Positions 1 to 6,396 of a DNA stretch of 11,679 nt are shown piece after piece (the first letter of the stretch is position 1; every line of letters starts with the position of its first letter). This stretch comes from Euryarchaeota archaeon UBA10 (GTDB taxonomy: Archaea; Thermoplasmatota; Poseidoniia; Poseidoniales; Poseidoniaceae). Under the pieces are notes generated by a model. The model was not told where the DNA came from. It saw only the letters and a program-made list of their open reading frames with translations, and did not search any database. The position numbers and the translations under genes were made by a program. The stretch spans positions 6,113-17,791 of the forward strand of contig DAGO01000120.1 in the NCBI GenBank assembly GCA_002498185.1, in the 5' to 3' direction.

Positions 1-126
1 GATGTAGTTCACCTCAAAGGAATCGCGTCGGATGTGAGAGAAATCTTCGAGCAGTTGAACAATACTCGTAACGTCGACAAAGTTGTGTTTGTTAGTGCTC
101 CAATGAGACAGGATGAGTGCTGTTAG
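1..126 (+). CDS. 3' end of a regulator-like gene (NikR/ACT-like C-terminus), partial
   Basis: Reading frame 1 is open from the first base to a TAG stop at 124-126 and gives 41 residues; the rest lies upstream of the window. The stretch looks like the last beta-alpha-beta unit of a small ferredoxin/ACT-like domain: a strand (VVHLKG), an amphipathic helix (ASDVREIFEQLNNTRN) and a strand (VDKVVFVSAP). This order and the LKG...V.K pattern recall the C-terminal metal-binding domain of NikR-type ribbon-helix-helix regulators. An Lrp-type RAM domain has a similar shape and is the main alternative. The protein ends in a Cys-Cys pair, which might bind metal. No DNA-binding part is visible, so the family call is weak. 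That a coding region ends here is well supported by the frame and the T-tract directly after the stop. Confidence 0.5.
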   Translation, partial: DVVHLKGIASDVREIFEQLNNTRNVDKVVFVSAPMRQDECC

Positions 127-127
127 G

Positions 128-137
128 TTTTTTCTTT
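128..137 (+). terminator. T-tract terminator after the first gene
   Basis: Two bases after the TAG stop begins a run of six T, one C and three T. Oligo-T tracts without a strong hairpin are the usual archaeal intrinsic terminator. No stable stem is seen upstream. It separates the partial first gene from the next gene, which has its own TATA-like box. Confidence 0.55.
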
Positions 138-148
138 GCAGGCACAAT

Positions 149-156
149 CTATATTT
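149..156 (+). promoter_or_regulatory. TATA-like box for the Q/P-rich membrane protein gene
   Basis: CTATATTT lies at about -31 to -24 relative to the ATG at 180. Archaeal TATA boxes centre about 26-27 nt before the transcription start, so transcription would begin at or next to the A of the ATG, giving a leaderless mRNA. No SD-like sequence precedes the ATG, which fits. Confidence 0.5.
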
Positions 157-179
157 GCACAATAAATTGAAGCGGGTTC

Positions 180-845
180 ATGCAGCCGCAACCTATTGAA
201 TATACTCAGCCAGTTCAATACACACAGCCTGGGGCAATTCCGCAACCTAGCCAATACCAACAACCTGCTACTCAGTACGTGCAAACAACTCAACCAATGC
301 AGCAGTTTTCGCAGCAACCTGCTCCCCAAATGATGGGCGCGCCGCAACAAGTGGTTTACGTAACTCAAGGAAAACCGAAAAGCAAAGTTCCATGGTTAGC
401 AGTGGTGCTAATCATTGTATCATTGTTCTTACCATACATATCCTTCTTCGGAGAATCTGTTTCTGGATTTGAGATGATGGGAGTTGTAGGGGAAATTGCT
501 GATTTGGGCTCTGAAGATTCAGGAGATTCAGGCGATTCAGGCGATTCAGGAGATTCAGCAGATTTGCCAATAGAATTCGTATTCTTCGGTATAGCGGCTC
601 TTATGGTTGGATTGAGTCCATTTGTGTTTTTGATAAGTGCGATTATTTCATCAATTGTTCTCGGATCTGGTAAATCGCCGAAAGTTATGGGAATTTTGCA
701 TTTGGGATACGCAATAATTTTCCTGATTGTTGCAGCCATTGGGACAATCGATGCAGGATTGTTAGGGTCTTGGTCGATGTATGATTTGACCGGATTTGGA
801 TTCTATGTAGGCGCCTTTGCTTCGGGACTATTACTCGTTGAATGA
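180..845 (+). CDS. Four-helix membrane protein with Q/P-rich N-terminus
   Basis: This 221-residue protein has no family I can name. Residues 1-63 are rich in Gln, Pro, Tyr and Thr, with repeated TQP/YQQP-like units, and are probably disordered. A basic stretch (KPKSK, 65-69) precedes helix 1 (about 70-90). A loop carrying repeated Gly-Asp-Ser (about 110-130) follows, then helix 2 (about 132-161), helix 3 (about 168-194) and a short helix 4 (about 205-220) that runs to the C-terminus. The basic residues suggest the Q/P-rich tail is cytoplasmic and the acidic GDS loop outside. The ATG at 180 is chosen because an in-frame TGA lies at 168-170 with no other start between, and because a TATA-like box is correctly spaced. 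The stop lies inside the 3' end of the convergent gene. A Q/P-rich cytoplasmic tail on a small membrane protein suggests an interaction or scaffold role, but no function can be assigned. Confidence 0.8.
   Translation: MQPQPIEYTQPVQYTQPGAIPQPSQYQQPATQYVQTTQPMQQFSQQPAPQMMGAPQQVVYVTQGKPKSKVPWLAVVLIIVSLFLPYISFFGESVSGFEMMGVVGEIADLGSEDSGDSGDSGDSGDSADLPIEFVFFGIAALMVGLSPFVFLISAIISSIVLGSGKSPKVMGILHLGYAIIFLIVAAIGTIDAGLLGSWSMYDLTGFGFYVGAFASGLLLVE
516..560 (+). repeat. Five tandem 9-bp units encoding Asp-Ser-Gly
   Basis: Five consecutive in-frame copies of GATTCAGGN or a close variant encode DSG, DSG, DSG, DSG, DSA in the loop between helices 1 and 2 of the membrane protein. Only the last bases of each unit vary (GGA, GGC, GGC, GGA, GCA). 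The near-identity of the units suggests recent expansion by slippage. Because the unit is a multiple of three, copy-number change would alter loop length and charge without breaking the frame. Confidence 0.9.
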
Positions 846-1709
846 CGCCCAATCGCCAGAGTCAATTCGCTCAAAGGAATCTGTTGGTTTTGCATAATGG
901 TAAGTGTAAGCCCATATCTTTCCTTGCCTAGTTGTAACCTCTTGGATTACTCTGTTAAAGAGAGGGTTTGAGCCTCCAGCACCCTCGATCCAATCTAAGC
1001 GTTGTATGATTTGAAACATGTCTGAAGCTCGATACAATTCTCCCTTTACTGTGCCGCTACCCGCAACCAGGCCGGGATAGTCAGATATTTTGTAGAGGTC
1101 TCCTTGAACGGTTCCTTCACAAACAAGAGTACATCCCTCTTGCATTTCACTGTGACGAGACATTCCTTCCATCAATGTGCCATAAACGAATACATATTCG
1201 AACTTAGCATTCATGATTCCGCTTAGGGCAGAATCTAACCAGCCTGTAGTTAATTCTAGCCTTTCAAGCCCGTTTCTGATTAGGGCCTCATATTCTTGCG
1301 AAGGGGGGTGGAAATTATCCTCAGTGGCATAATGGATGTAAGTATAGGCTTGGTGAGCCTTGCCATCTGCTGTGTAAGCGGTTACAATTTTCCTTTGGTA
1401 ATATTTTGTATTTGGATGTCCTTCTTTTTGGTCTAGTGCATCAAGTGTTTCTGTATCGATTTCAAAAAGCGCTCCGGGGGTTGCTGCCCTGCCGGGAGAG
1501 AGCCATTTCAAGTTGGCTGCACCACATTCTCTCGAACCAGAATAATAGTCAAATGTGAGGTAATAGCCATCAATCCATGCAGGTCCTAGTTCTTTCAGTC
1601 CATCGGGATTTCTACCCTTTCTGTGGCACCATTTAGTCCAATCTTCATTATCTAAATTCGACCCATAGCCAAAATAGAGCATTGGCGTAGTTTGCTTGTT
1701 TTCTTCCAT
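831..1709 (-). CDS. Tandem gamma-glutamylcyclotransferase-like (GGCT/AIG2) protein
   Basis: The 292-residue protein holds two GGCT-fold domains. Domain 1 (about 10-155) begins with the substrate-loop motif YGSN (15-18) and has a candidate catalytic Glu at 96 in LDQKEGHP, followed by YYQR, as in true GGCTs. Domain 2 (about 170-285) begins with YGTLM (176-180), the variant seen in GGACT/AIG2-like enzymes, and has a candidate Glu at 242 in DWIEG. The family turns gamma-glutamyl amines or peptides into 5-oxoproline plus the free amine. Both domains keep the expected loop and acid, so both may be active, possibly on different substrates. The ATG at 1709 has a TATA-like box about 26 nt upstream and no SD. 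A later Met (residue 10) directly precedes the domain and is an alternative start. It is convergent with the membrane protein gene, overlapping it by 15 bp. Substrate is unknown. Confidence 0.85.
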   Translation of the reverse strand: MEENKQTTPMLYFGYGSNLDNEDWTKWCHRKGRNPDGLKELGPAWIDGYYLTFDYYSGSRECGAANLKWLSPGRAATPGALFEIDTETLDALDQKEGHPNTKYYQRKIVTAYTADGKAHQAYTYIHYATEDNFHPPSQEYEALIRNGLERLELTTGWLDSALSGIMNAKFEYVFVYGTLMEGMSRHSEMQEGCTLVCEGTVQGDLYKISDYPGLVAGSGTVKGELYRASDMFQIIQRLDWIEGAGGSNPLFNRVIQEVTTRQGKIWAYTYHYAKPTDSFERIDSGDWASFNE

Positions 1710-1731
1710 GTTTCAAGAAATTTCAAGGGAC

Positions 1732-1738
1732 TAATAAA
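1732..1738 (-). promoter_or_regulatory. TATA-like box for the tandem GGCT gene
   Basis: On the minus strand TTTATTA lies at about -29 to -23 from the ATG at 1709, the spacing expected for a leaderless archaeal transcript. It lies in the 42-nt gap after the upstream minus-strand gene, so this gene may be transcribed on its own as well as by read-through. Confidence 0.45.
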
Positions 1739-1751
1739 CCCTTAGATTACA

Positions 1752-2711
1752 TTATTTCCTCTTCTTTTTCAACGAAAGAACTAGCATTAGCAGTATGATT
1801 ACTCCGGCTCCGCCGCCACCATAGATTAACATTTGATTATCCGAGGCACTTGTGAGCAGGTTTGAGTCATCTTCAACAACTGTTTCATTGTGGTAGAACG
1901 TTACAAATTGTTGGACCACGTAATTGTTACAAGCGCCCTCATGTCTACAGGAGAATTCGCTTGTAACTGTAACTGAAAATGAAGTTTGAAGGTATTTTAC
2001 ACCATCCGAGTTAACTTCCCAATCGGAGCCATCAAGCGGAGCTTCGAGGTTGATTCTCATTTTGTAAGGTGCAGTCATCGACTCTATTTCTGCTGAAACA
2101 GCAGGCCAAATAAGATTGTATCCTAATTCATTCGCTTGGTCAATATCTGCATCAAATAGAAACTTGTCCATCCAATTTCCTTGATTGTAAACTTTGTATT
2201 CAAGCGTTACTTTCTCGCCCGTATATACTTCGACATTAGCTTCTACTAATTCGACACTAAGCATACTGAATTGTTTGATATTGATAATTTGATTTACTGT
2301 AGATTCAGCAACATTTGGAGGAGGCACGCTGTTAATTTCAGTAACCTGTGCTGTTGTTGTGAGCGTTCTTGCTGACATAGTCATTCTTGCCTCAGCCCTA
2401 ACAACGACTTGGAATTCTTCTTCGCCACCAGGAGGTAAGGTGATTGAACCGGGAGCAGCAACAGCTAAGCCATCGGCCTGAACCTGAATGGAAATCTTCT
2501 CATTGTGTACAGTAGGATTACTTACTGTGCAAATCGAATAACCGGTGAGTGTTGCACCCGGATAGACATCAACATCAACAGCTCCGCTTGGATAAGGAGT
2601 TGTACAAGTCAGGTCAACAGCAGCGGTAACTGTTTGAGCCTCAGCATTCTCGATAATTGGAGAAGCAAGAGAAAATAGTAGCAGCGAAAAAACAAACGCA
2701 AAACTTCTCAT
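1752..2711 (-). CDS. Secreted, C-terminally membrane-anchored beta-rich surface protein
   Basis: Taking the ATG at 2711, the product has 319 residues. Residues 1-25 form a Sec signal peptide (a hydrophobic core, then ENAEA before QT). Residues about 26-140 and 143-273 are strand-rich and resemble two Ig-like modules of the CARDB/NEW3 type found in archaeal surface proteins; the second contains the typical YKVYNQGN turn. Two Cys pairs (36/61 and 255/261) could form disulfides outside the cell. A helix (about 295-314) and a basic KKKRK tail anchor the C-terminus, with the body outside. A TTG at 2723 would add four residues, but the ATG is preferred because the TATA-like box lies about 30 nt before it and too close to the TTG. 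No catalytic motif is seen; a structural, adhesive or cell-envelope role is only a guess. Confidence 0.8.
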   Translation of the reverse strand: MRSFAFVFSLLLFSLASPIIENAEAQTVTAAVDLTCTTPYPSGAVDVDVYPGATLTGYSICTVSNPTVHNEKISIQVQADGLAVAAPGSITLPPGGEEEFQVVVRAEARMTMSARTLTTTAQVTEINSVPPPNVAESTVNQIINIKQFSMLSVELVEANVEVYTGEKVTLEYKVYNQGNWMDKFLFDADIDQANELGYNLIWPAVSAEIESMTAPYKMRINLEAPLDGSDWEVNSDGVKYLQTSFSVTVTSEFSCRHEGACNNYVVQQFVTFYHNETVVEDDSNLLTSASDNQMLIYGGGGAGVIILLMLVLSLKKKRK

Positions 2712-2739
2712 GTAAATACGCAAAATAAACAGATACTTG

Positions 2740-2745
2740 ATTATA
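2740..2745 (-). promoter_or_regulatory. TATA-like box for the surface protein gene
   Basis: On the minus strand TATAAT lies at about -34 to -29 from the ATG at 2711. A start about 26 nt downstream of its centre would leave a leader of only a few nucleotides. This spacing is why the ATG at 2711 is chosen over the upstream TTG. Confidence 0.5.
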
Positions 2746-2755
2746 GTGCCGGCAC
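2746..2755. promoter_or_regulatory. Perfect 10-bp palindrome next to the TATA-like box (possible operator)
   Basis: GTGCCGGCAC is a perfect palindrome that directly abuts the TATA-like box of the surface protein gene, on its upstream side where TFB contacts the BRE. It is GC-rich inside an AT-rich 96-bp intergenic region, so it stands out. A regulator bound here could affect recruitment of TBP and TFB. No matching regulator is known from the window. Confidence 0.35.
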
Positions 2756-2799
2756 ACTTTAGCGTCGATTTAGTAAATTGTTAATTGAAGATGAATCGT

Positions 2800-2805
2800 A
2801 AAAAA
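2800..2805 (-). terminator. T-tract terminator after the NEMF/Rqc2 gene
   Basis: On the minus strand a run of six T starts two bases after the TGA stop of the NFACT gene, the pattern expected for an archaeal intrinsic terminator. It would end the Nudix-MBL / NFACT operon before the promoter of the surface protein gene. Confidence 0.5.
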
Positions 2806-2807
2806 TC

Positions 2808-4880
2808 TCAATCCTCGTTGTTTAAATTCTTGAAATTGATTAGTCCAACATCTTCGATAATCTCACAATTCCCTGGCAGGATTGGAAGTATGTCATCAAC
2901 CGCTAAGCCTGTGGACTTGTAGATCTTGTTCGCTATACTTTCTTTCTTCTCTCGACCAGGTGTAACGACGATGTAACGAGTACAAATTTCTGCAATATGA
3001 TCAGCAGTAGAGGCCATCAACAATGGTATTCCATTGATGGCAACCAAGCCGACTCCAAGGCGCAAGTCGATATCCTTGTACCAAGTTCTTTGGCCACGAA
3101 TAACGAATGCTCCCTTGCCCACATATTCTCCGGTTTCTGCAGATTTGGAAACCTGCCCGGGTTTGACCCAGAATACTGTGCCATGAGCACCACCGCCATT
3201 CCATGCCCTACTCCAAGCTAGGGCCATAGTGGCAGCGATTTCCGTCACTTCGTCATCGATATCAGCCTCGATTTTATCCACCAACCTGAAAGCAGGCATA
3301 TCTTCTCCAATATGAGCAGGAGGTTGAGTGTCCACAATGAATCCCTGATTGTTTCTGAGCGAGCAAGATGGAGCGCCGTGCATGTCTGCGTGAAGGTATC
3401 TGTCCCCCAATGATAGATGCTTTTTGACGATAGAATCGTTACCCTTAGCATCCTTTCCTCCAACCATCAGGTGGCCGGTTGGTAGCATCGTCCATTTGTG
3501 GTTTTCAAACCACAATCGCTTGGCACGCCTAACTTTGGCGACTTGACCGCTAGCCTCTCTTTTGGCCTGCTTTTTCTTCGCTCTCTCTAGTTCTAATTTT
3601 GTGTCTTCGAGGGCTTGAATAGCGCCTGCGGATTTGTCCTTTTGCTTGCGCCCTGCTTGGAAATATCGCTGTGCATTTTGGTGAACACTCTCATCGATAT
3701 TGAGGCTGACCTGTTTTCCAGGATTGCCTTCATCATCCGGTAGGAAAGCATTGAAACTTCTCTCGGCAGCGTTGACAGATTGAATCCATGGGATATCTTT
3801 GATCGCTTTTTTCACTCCATCCCAATTCATCGATTCTACAGCTTGGTTAACTTGGGCTAATAGTTGCTCAACGTGTGTCCAGTTATTCTGAATTAGATGC
3901 CCGATTTCTTGCTGCTTTTCCACCTTGGCAGCAAATCCTTCTAGTGCACTTTCCTGTTGCGCTAAACGGCGCTCTAATCGCTCAATATCTGTAGAATGCC
4001 CTCTTCCGGGAGCGGCAACATCCAGAGCCTCCGCCTCTCTTCGGGCTAGAGCATGAGCGTCGTGGGGGCCGAGCCATTCATCAACCGCCTCACACATCGT
4101 GTCATATTCTTTGTATTCCAGATCTTGTAAGGTTGTGAGAACCATCGGCCATGCCTGTTCATAGCCATCCTTTCCGCTGAAAAGATAACCTTTCCATTCT
4201 CCATGAAGCATTCCTTGCAGTGAATCCCAGACCTTTCTCAAATCTACATTCTTGATTTCAGCATCCGCATCATTTCCCGTATCTGCACAAATAGCACCAG
4301 AAATCCCTCCTCCAAGATTGAGAACTCCTCCTAGTGTCCTGCCAAGGCTTCTATCACTGGAGTTCATCAGTTGAGAGAAGGAGTCGAAATCCAAATCATA
4401 CGGGTCTTGCGCAGCCGGTGGAGGAAAATATTGCACTCCTTTCTTTAATGTCCTGTCAGCATAGGTTGCATGCGTTAATGGTTGGATAATCATGTCTTCA
4501 CCATCTGTGAGGATGATGTTTCCATCTCTGAAAACTTCAACATAAAGATGGAATGTACCGTGTGAATTTTCGAATACGAATCGTAGTACTCTGTCGAATC
4601 CAACTTGTTCTACAGCCTTGAGTCTAGCATTAGTCAATACCTTTCGAAGAACCATTGCAAATGGAGCGGGATATTGTGGCATAGGCCGGTCTCTTTGACT
4701 TGTGTAGATTCTCTTTCCTCGAATTAGAACCAAGTCTGTATTTCCACCCGACTTTGCTCGTAAGCGAAGTACTACTTGCTCGTAATGTGGTTGGTAGCAT
4801 TTCTTGCAATGGGAGCCGACCATTTGAGATAACTCGTTAGCGATTGCTCGCAGGTCAAGTCCGCTCATCACAGTCTTCAT
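2808..4880 (-). CDS. rqcH: NFACT-family ribosome quality-control factor (NEMF/Rqc2/RqcH homologue)
   Basis: At 690 residues this matches the usual length of archaeal NEMF proteins. The NFACT-N domain (about 1-170) has Asp9 in the SGLDL start motif and the Asp96-Arg97 pair in GFDRVLRF, matching the residues Rqc2/RqcH need for adding C-terminal tails. A helix-hairpin-helix region follows (about 184-204, LGGVLNLGGG...). The middle domain is a long charged coiled coil in two arms (about 295-345 and 405-450). The NFACT-R domain (about 455-600) contains RAKRLWFENHKW, HADMHGAPS and KGAFVIRGQR, all typical. The family binds 60S/50S subunits with stalled peptidyl-tRNA and, in bacteria and eukaryotes, directs mRNA-free tailing of the nascent chain. 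Its ATG overlaps the stop of the upstream Nudix-MBL gene as ATGA, so the two are probably translationally coupled. A T-tract follows the stop. The family call is very secure; tailing activity is inferred from the conserved residues. Confidence 0.95.
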   Translation of the reverse strand: MKTVMSGLDLRAIANELSQMVGSHCKKCYQPHYEQVVLRLRAKSGGNTDLVLIRGKRIYTSQRDRPMPQYPAPFAMVLRKVLTNARLKAVEQVGFDRVLRFVFENSHGTFHLYVEVFRDGNIILTDGEDMIIQPLTHATYADRTLKKGVQYFPPPAAQDPYDLDFDSFSQLMNSSDRSLGRTLGGVLNLGGGISGAICADTGNDADAEIKNVDLRKVWDSLQGMLHGEWKGYLFSGKDGYEQAWPMVLTTLQDLEYKEYDTMCEAVDEWLGPHDAHALARREAEALDVAAPGRGHSTDIERLERRLAQQESALEGFAAKVEKQQEIGHLIQNNWTHVEQLLAQVNQAVESMNWDGVKKAIKDIPWIQSVNAAERSFNAFLPDDEGNPGKQVSLNIDESVHQNAQRYFQAGRKQKDKSAGAIQALEDTKLELERAKKKQAKREASGQVAKVRRAKRLWFENHKWTMLPTGHLMVGGKDAKGNDSIVKKHLSLGDRYLHADMHGAPSCSLRNNQGFIVDTQPPAHIGEDMPAFRLVDKIEADIDDEVTEIAATMALAWSRAWNGGGAHGTVFWVKPGQVSKSAETGEYVGKGAFVIRGQRTWYKDIDLRLGVGLVAINGIPLLMASTADHIAEICTRYIVVTPGREKKESIANKIYKSTGLAVDDILPILPGNCEIIEDVGLINFKNLNNED

Positions 4881-6343
4881 GTCCGCACCCAGCCACCGTC
4901 AACCCTCATCACTTTTCCATCCTTCTCATGTGAGATAAGATGGGATAATGTCTGGTCAACAGCCAAACCGGGGTGTGCATCAGGAGTATCTTGGTACGCA
5001 ATTTTAGCGATTAAATCTAGTTCTGAATTACCTTCTTCAACAGCAGCTAATACCTTGTCATGGCGAATTGAGCGATGTCGAATATAGTGTTCTAGAGTTC
5101 TACTAGGTAGCGGAATAACCGGGCCATGTGAAGGGAAAATTAGGTGAGGGTCTAAGTCCAGCAATCTCTCTAACTGTTCGATATAAGTCATCATATCTCC
5201 TTGTCCGGGAGGAATAAGAATAGTTCCAATTCCAGCAACCATATCTCCAGCAATTAATCCAGAATCCGAAATCAGGCAAAGGTGTTCAGGGTGATGCCCC
5301 GGGGTGTGCAATACCGTCCAATTTTGTGAACCGAGTTGTAGTATCTCTCCATCTTTCAAAATCCTATCAGCAGTAGGAGATGCAGACCAAATTGGCACAT
5401 CGAACGCTTCTTTCAATAGACCTTCATCTGCTAAGTGGTCGCTGTGTCCATGTGTGTAAAACACAGCAACTAGTTCGCCCTTGTGCCTTTCAACAGCTTC
5501 AGCGACTTCCTCCATACCCTCTCGATGACGGAAGGCAGGGTCTACTACGATGAATTCCCCTTCAGGGTCTCCAACTAGGTAGCAATTTGTGTGGTCTGCG
5601 GGAGGAAGGGTGGCCGTTTTCACTGGTATGACTTCCACTCCATGTGCGAATAGTATAGAGCGGCGTCCGGGCATTCTAGTCTCCAAATCTATTGCAACTC
5701 TTTCCATATCTTGGTCCATGAGTCCTAGGCATCTGTCAACTTCCATAAGCAGAGTAACTACTGGTGGTGCGATTTTGATGACATTGTTTTGCCATGCGCC
5801 TATCCAATCGCATGGCCTCATCCATCTTGCATCTTCAAATTCGGTCTGCCCAACCAGTGAAAAATCATCGTGGTCATCAGCATGAATGTGAAGAAATGTG
5901 TTCTCGAATCTCATTGGTGAAAAGGGTGGCGTAGTACGCATCGAGATGACTCTTATTCCTTGAGTGTCACAGGGAATGTCTCCATCCAGAGCAAGTGGGA
6001 ACCAGTTCGATTTGTCCTCAACTACCATGCTCCTGAAGTCATCCTCAACAGCAATCATTTGCCCTTCATTTGGAGCTAGCCCCAACTCTTCTACAACTTC
6101 TCTCAAGATTGCGCAGTGCTGTATTGAAATTCCCAGTACTTCACTTGCCGCTGTATCAACTCTAGAAACACCACCTCCGGGGAATGCCCAGTATCCCGGG
6201 AATGACGGCATTGATTCGCTTCGATTGCCTAGCAAGACTTCTACACCTTCATCACCTTGACGAGTAATCATCAATGTCGCGGAAGGTCGAGCAGGCCTTC
6301 GCTCAATGCTTGGCATATCCAAACCACTCGGAACCTCGCTCAT
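4877..6343 (-). CDS. Nudix hydrolase / metallo-beta-lactamase / winged-helix fusion
   Basis: The 488-residue protein joins two enzymes. Residues about 20-200 form a Nudix domain: FPGYWAFPGGG (48-58) and REVVEELGL (81-89) fit the Nudix box, but with roughly ten extra residues between the Gly and the Arg, as in NUDT19-type proteins. Residues about 235-410 form a metallo-beta-lactamase domain with a complete zinc ligand set: THGHSDH (His298, His300, Asp302, His303), His350 in TPGHH, Asp367 in AGD and His406 in SHG. Residues about 412-485 resemble the winged-helix tail of LACTB2-like proteins (RHRSIRHDKVLAAVEEGN). Nudix enzymes cleave nucleoside diphosphates linked to another moiety; LACTB2 is an endoribonuclease, but other MBL relatives hydrolyse thioesters. 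Either half's substrate is uncertain. It is the first gene of an operon with the NFACT gene (ATGA overlap) and is divergent from a small membrane protein gene. No SD precedes the ATG. Confidence 0.9.
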   Translation of the reverse strand: MSEVPSGLDMPSIERRPARPSATLMITRQGDEGVEVLLGNRSESMPSFPGYWAFPGGGVSRVDTAASEVLGISIQHCAILREVVEELGLAPNEGQMIAVEDDFRSMVVEDKSNWFPLALDGDIPCDTQGIRVISMRTTPPFSPMRFENTFLHIHADDHDDFSLVGQTEFEDARWMRPCDWIGAWQNNVIKIAPPVVTLLMEVDRCLGLMDQDMERVAIDLETRMPGRRSILFAHGVEVIPVKTATLPPADHTNCYLVGDPEGEFIVVDPAFRHREGMEEVAEAVERHKGELVAVFYTHGHSDHLADEGLLKEAFDVPIWSASPTADRILKDGEILQLGSQNWTVLHTPGHHPEHLCLISDSGLIAGDMVAGIGTILIPPGQGDMMTYIEQLERLLDLDPHLIFPSHGPVIPLPSRTLEHYIRHRSIRHDKVLAAVEEGNSELDLIAKIAYQDTPDAHPGLAVDQTLSHLISHEKDGKVMRVDGGWVRT

Positions 6344-6350
6344 GTTTGGC

Positions 6351-6358
6351 GCCTAGGC
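6351..6358. promoter_or_regulatory. 8-bp palindrome in the divergent promoter region
   Basis: GCCTAGGC is a perfect palindrome at -8 to -15 from the Nudix-MBL start. If that gene is nearly leaderless, the palindrome sits between its TATA-like box and the transcription start, a usual place for an archaeal repressor site. An 8-bp palindrome can occur by chance, so support is weak. Confidence 0.25.
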
Positions 6359-6366
6359 ACAAATGG

Positions 6367-6379
6367 TTTCAATACATAA
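6367..6379. promoter_or_regulatory. Shared AT-rich box between two divergent genes
   Basis: Only 53 bp separate the minus-strand ATG at 6343 from the plus-strand ATG at 6397. The single AT-rich element TTTCAATACATAA reads as a TATA-like box in both directions. On the minus strand TTATGTAT is about -36 to -29 from its ATG; on the plus strand the element spans about -30 to -18. Neither gene has an SD, so both may be leaderless or nearly so and may compete for TBP at one site. Read from sequence only. Confidence 0.4.
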
Positions 6380-6396
6380 CATGGTTTGGCCCCTTC

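Noticed and set aside
365..739. Minus-strand open frame of 124 codons antisense to the Q/P-rich membrane protein gene
   Set aside because: It consists largely of the reverse reading of the membrane segments and of the GDS repeat (read as SPE repeats). The plus-strand frame has a clear promoter, signal-like topology and a natural start.
2712..2723. TTG start four codons upstream of the surface protein ATG
   Set aside because: The TATA-like box would be only about 16-22 nt before the TTG, and the signal peptide is complete from the ATG.
2997..3463. Several short frames on both strands inside the NFACT gene
   Set aside because: All lie inside the conserved NFACT-R coding region and have no start signals or recognisable domains.
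5589..6260. Two 98-codon plus-strand frames antisense to the Nudix-MBL gene
   Set aside because: They are antisense to well-conserved Nudix and MBL regions, are Ser/Thr-rich as expected for shadow frames, and have no promoter or SD.
6274..6396. Upstream extension of the 56-residue membrane protein to an ATG at 6274
   Set aside because: The added 41 residues are antisense to the Nudix N-terminus, have no membrane or domain features, and lie before the AT-rich box that fits the ATG at 6397.
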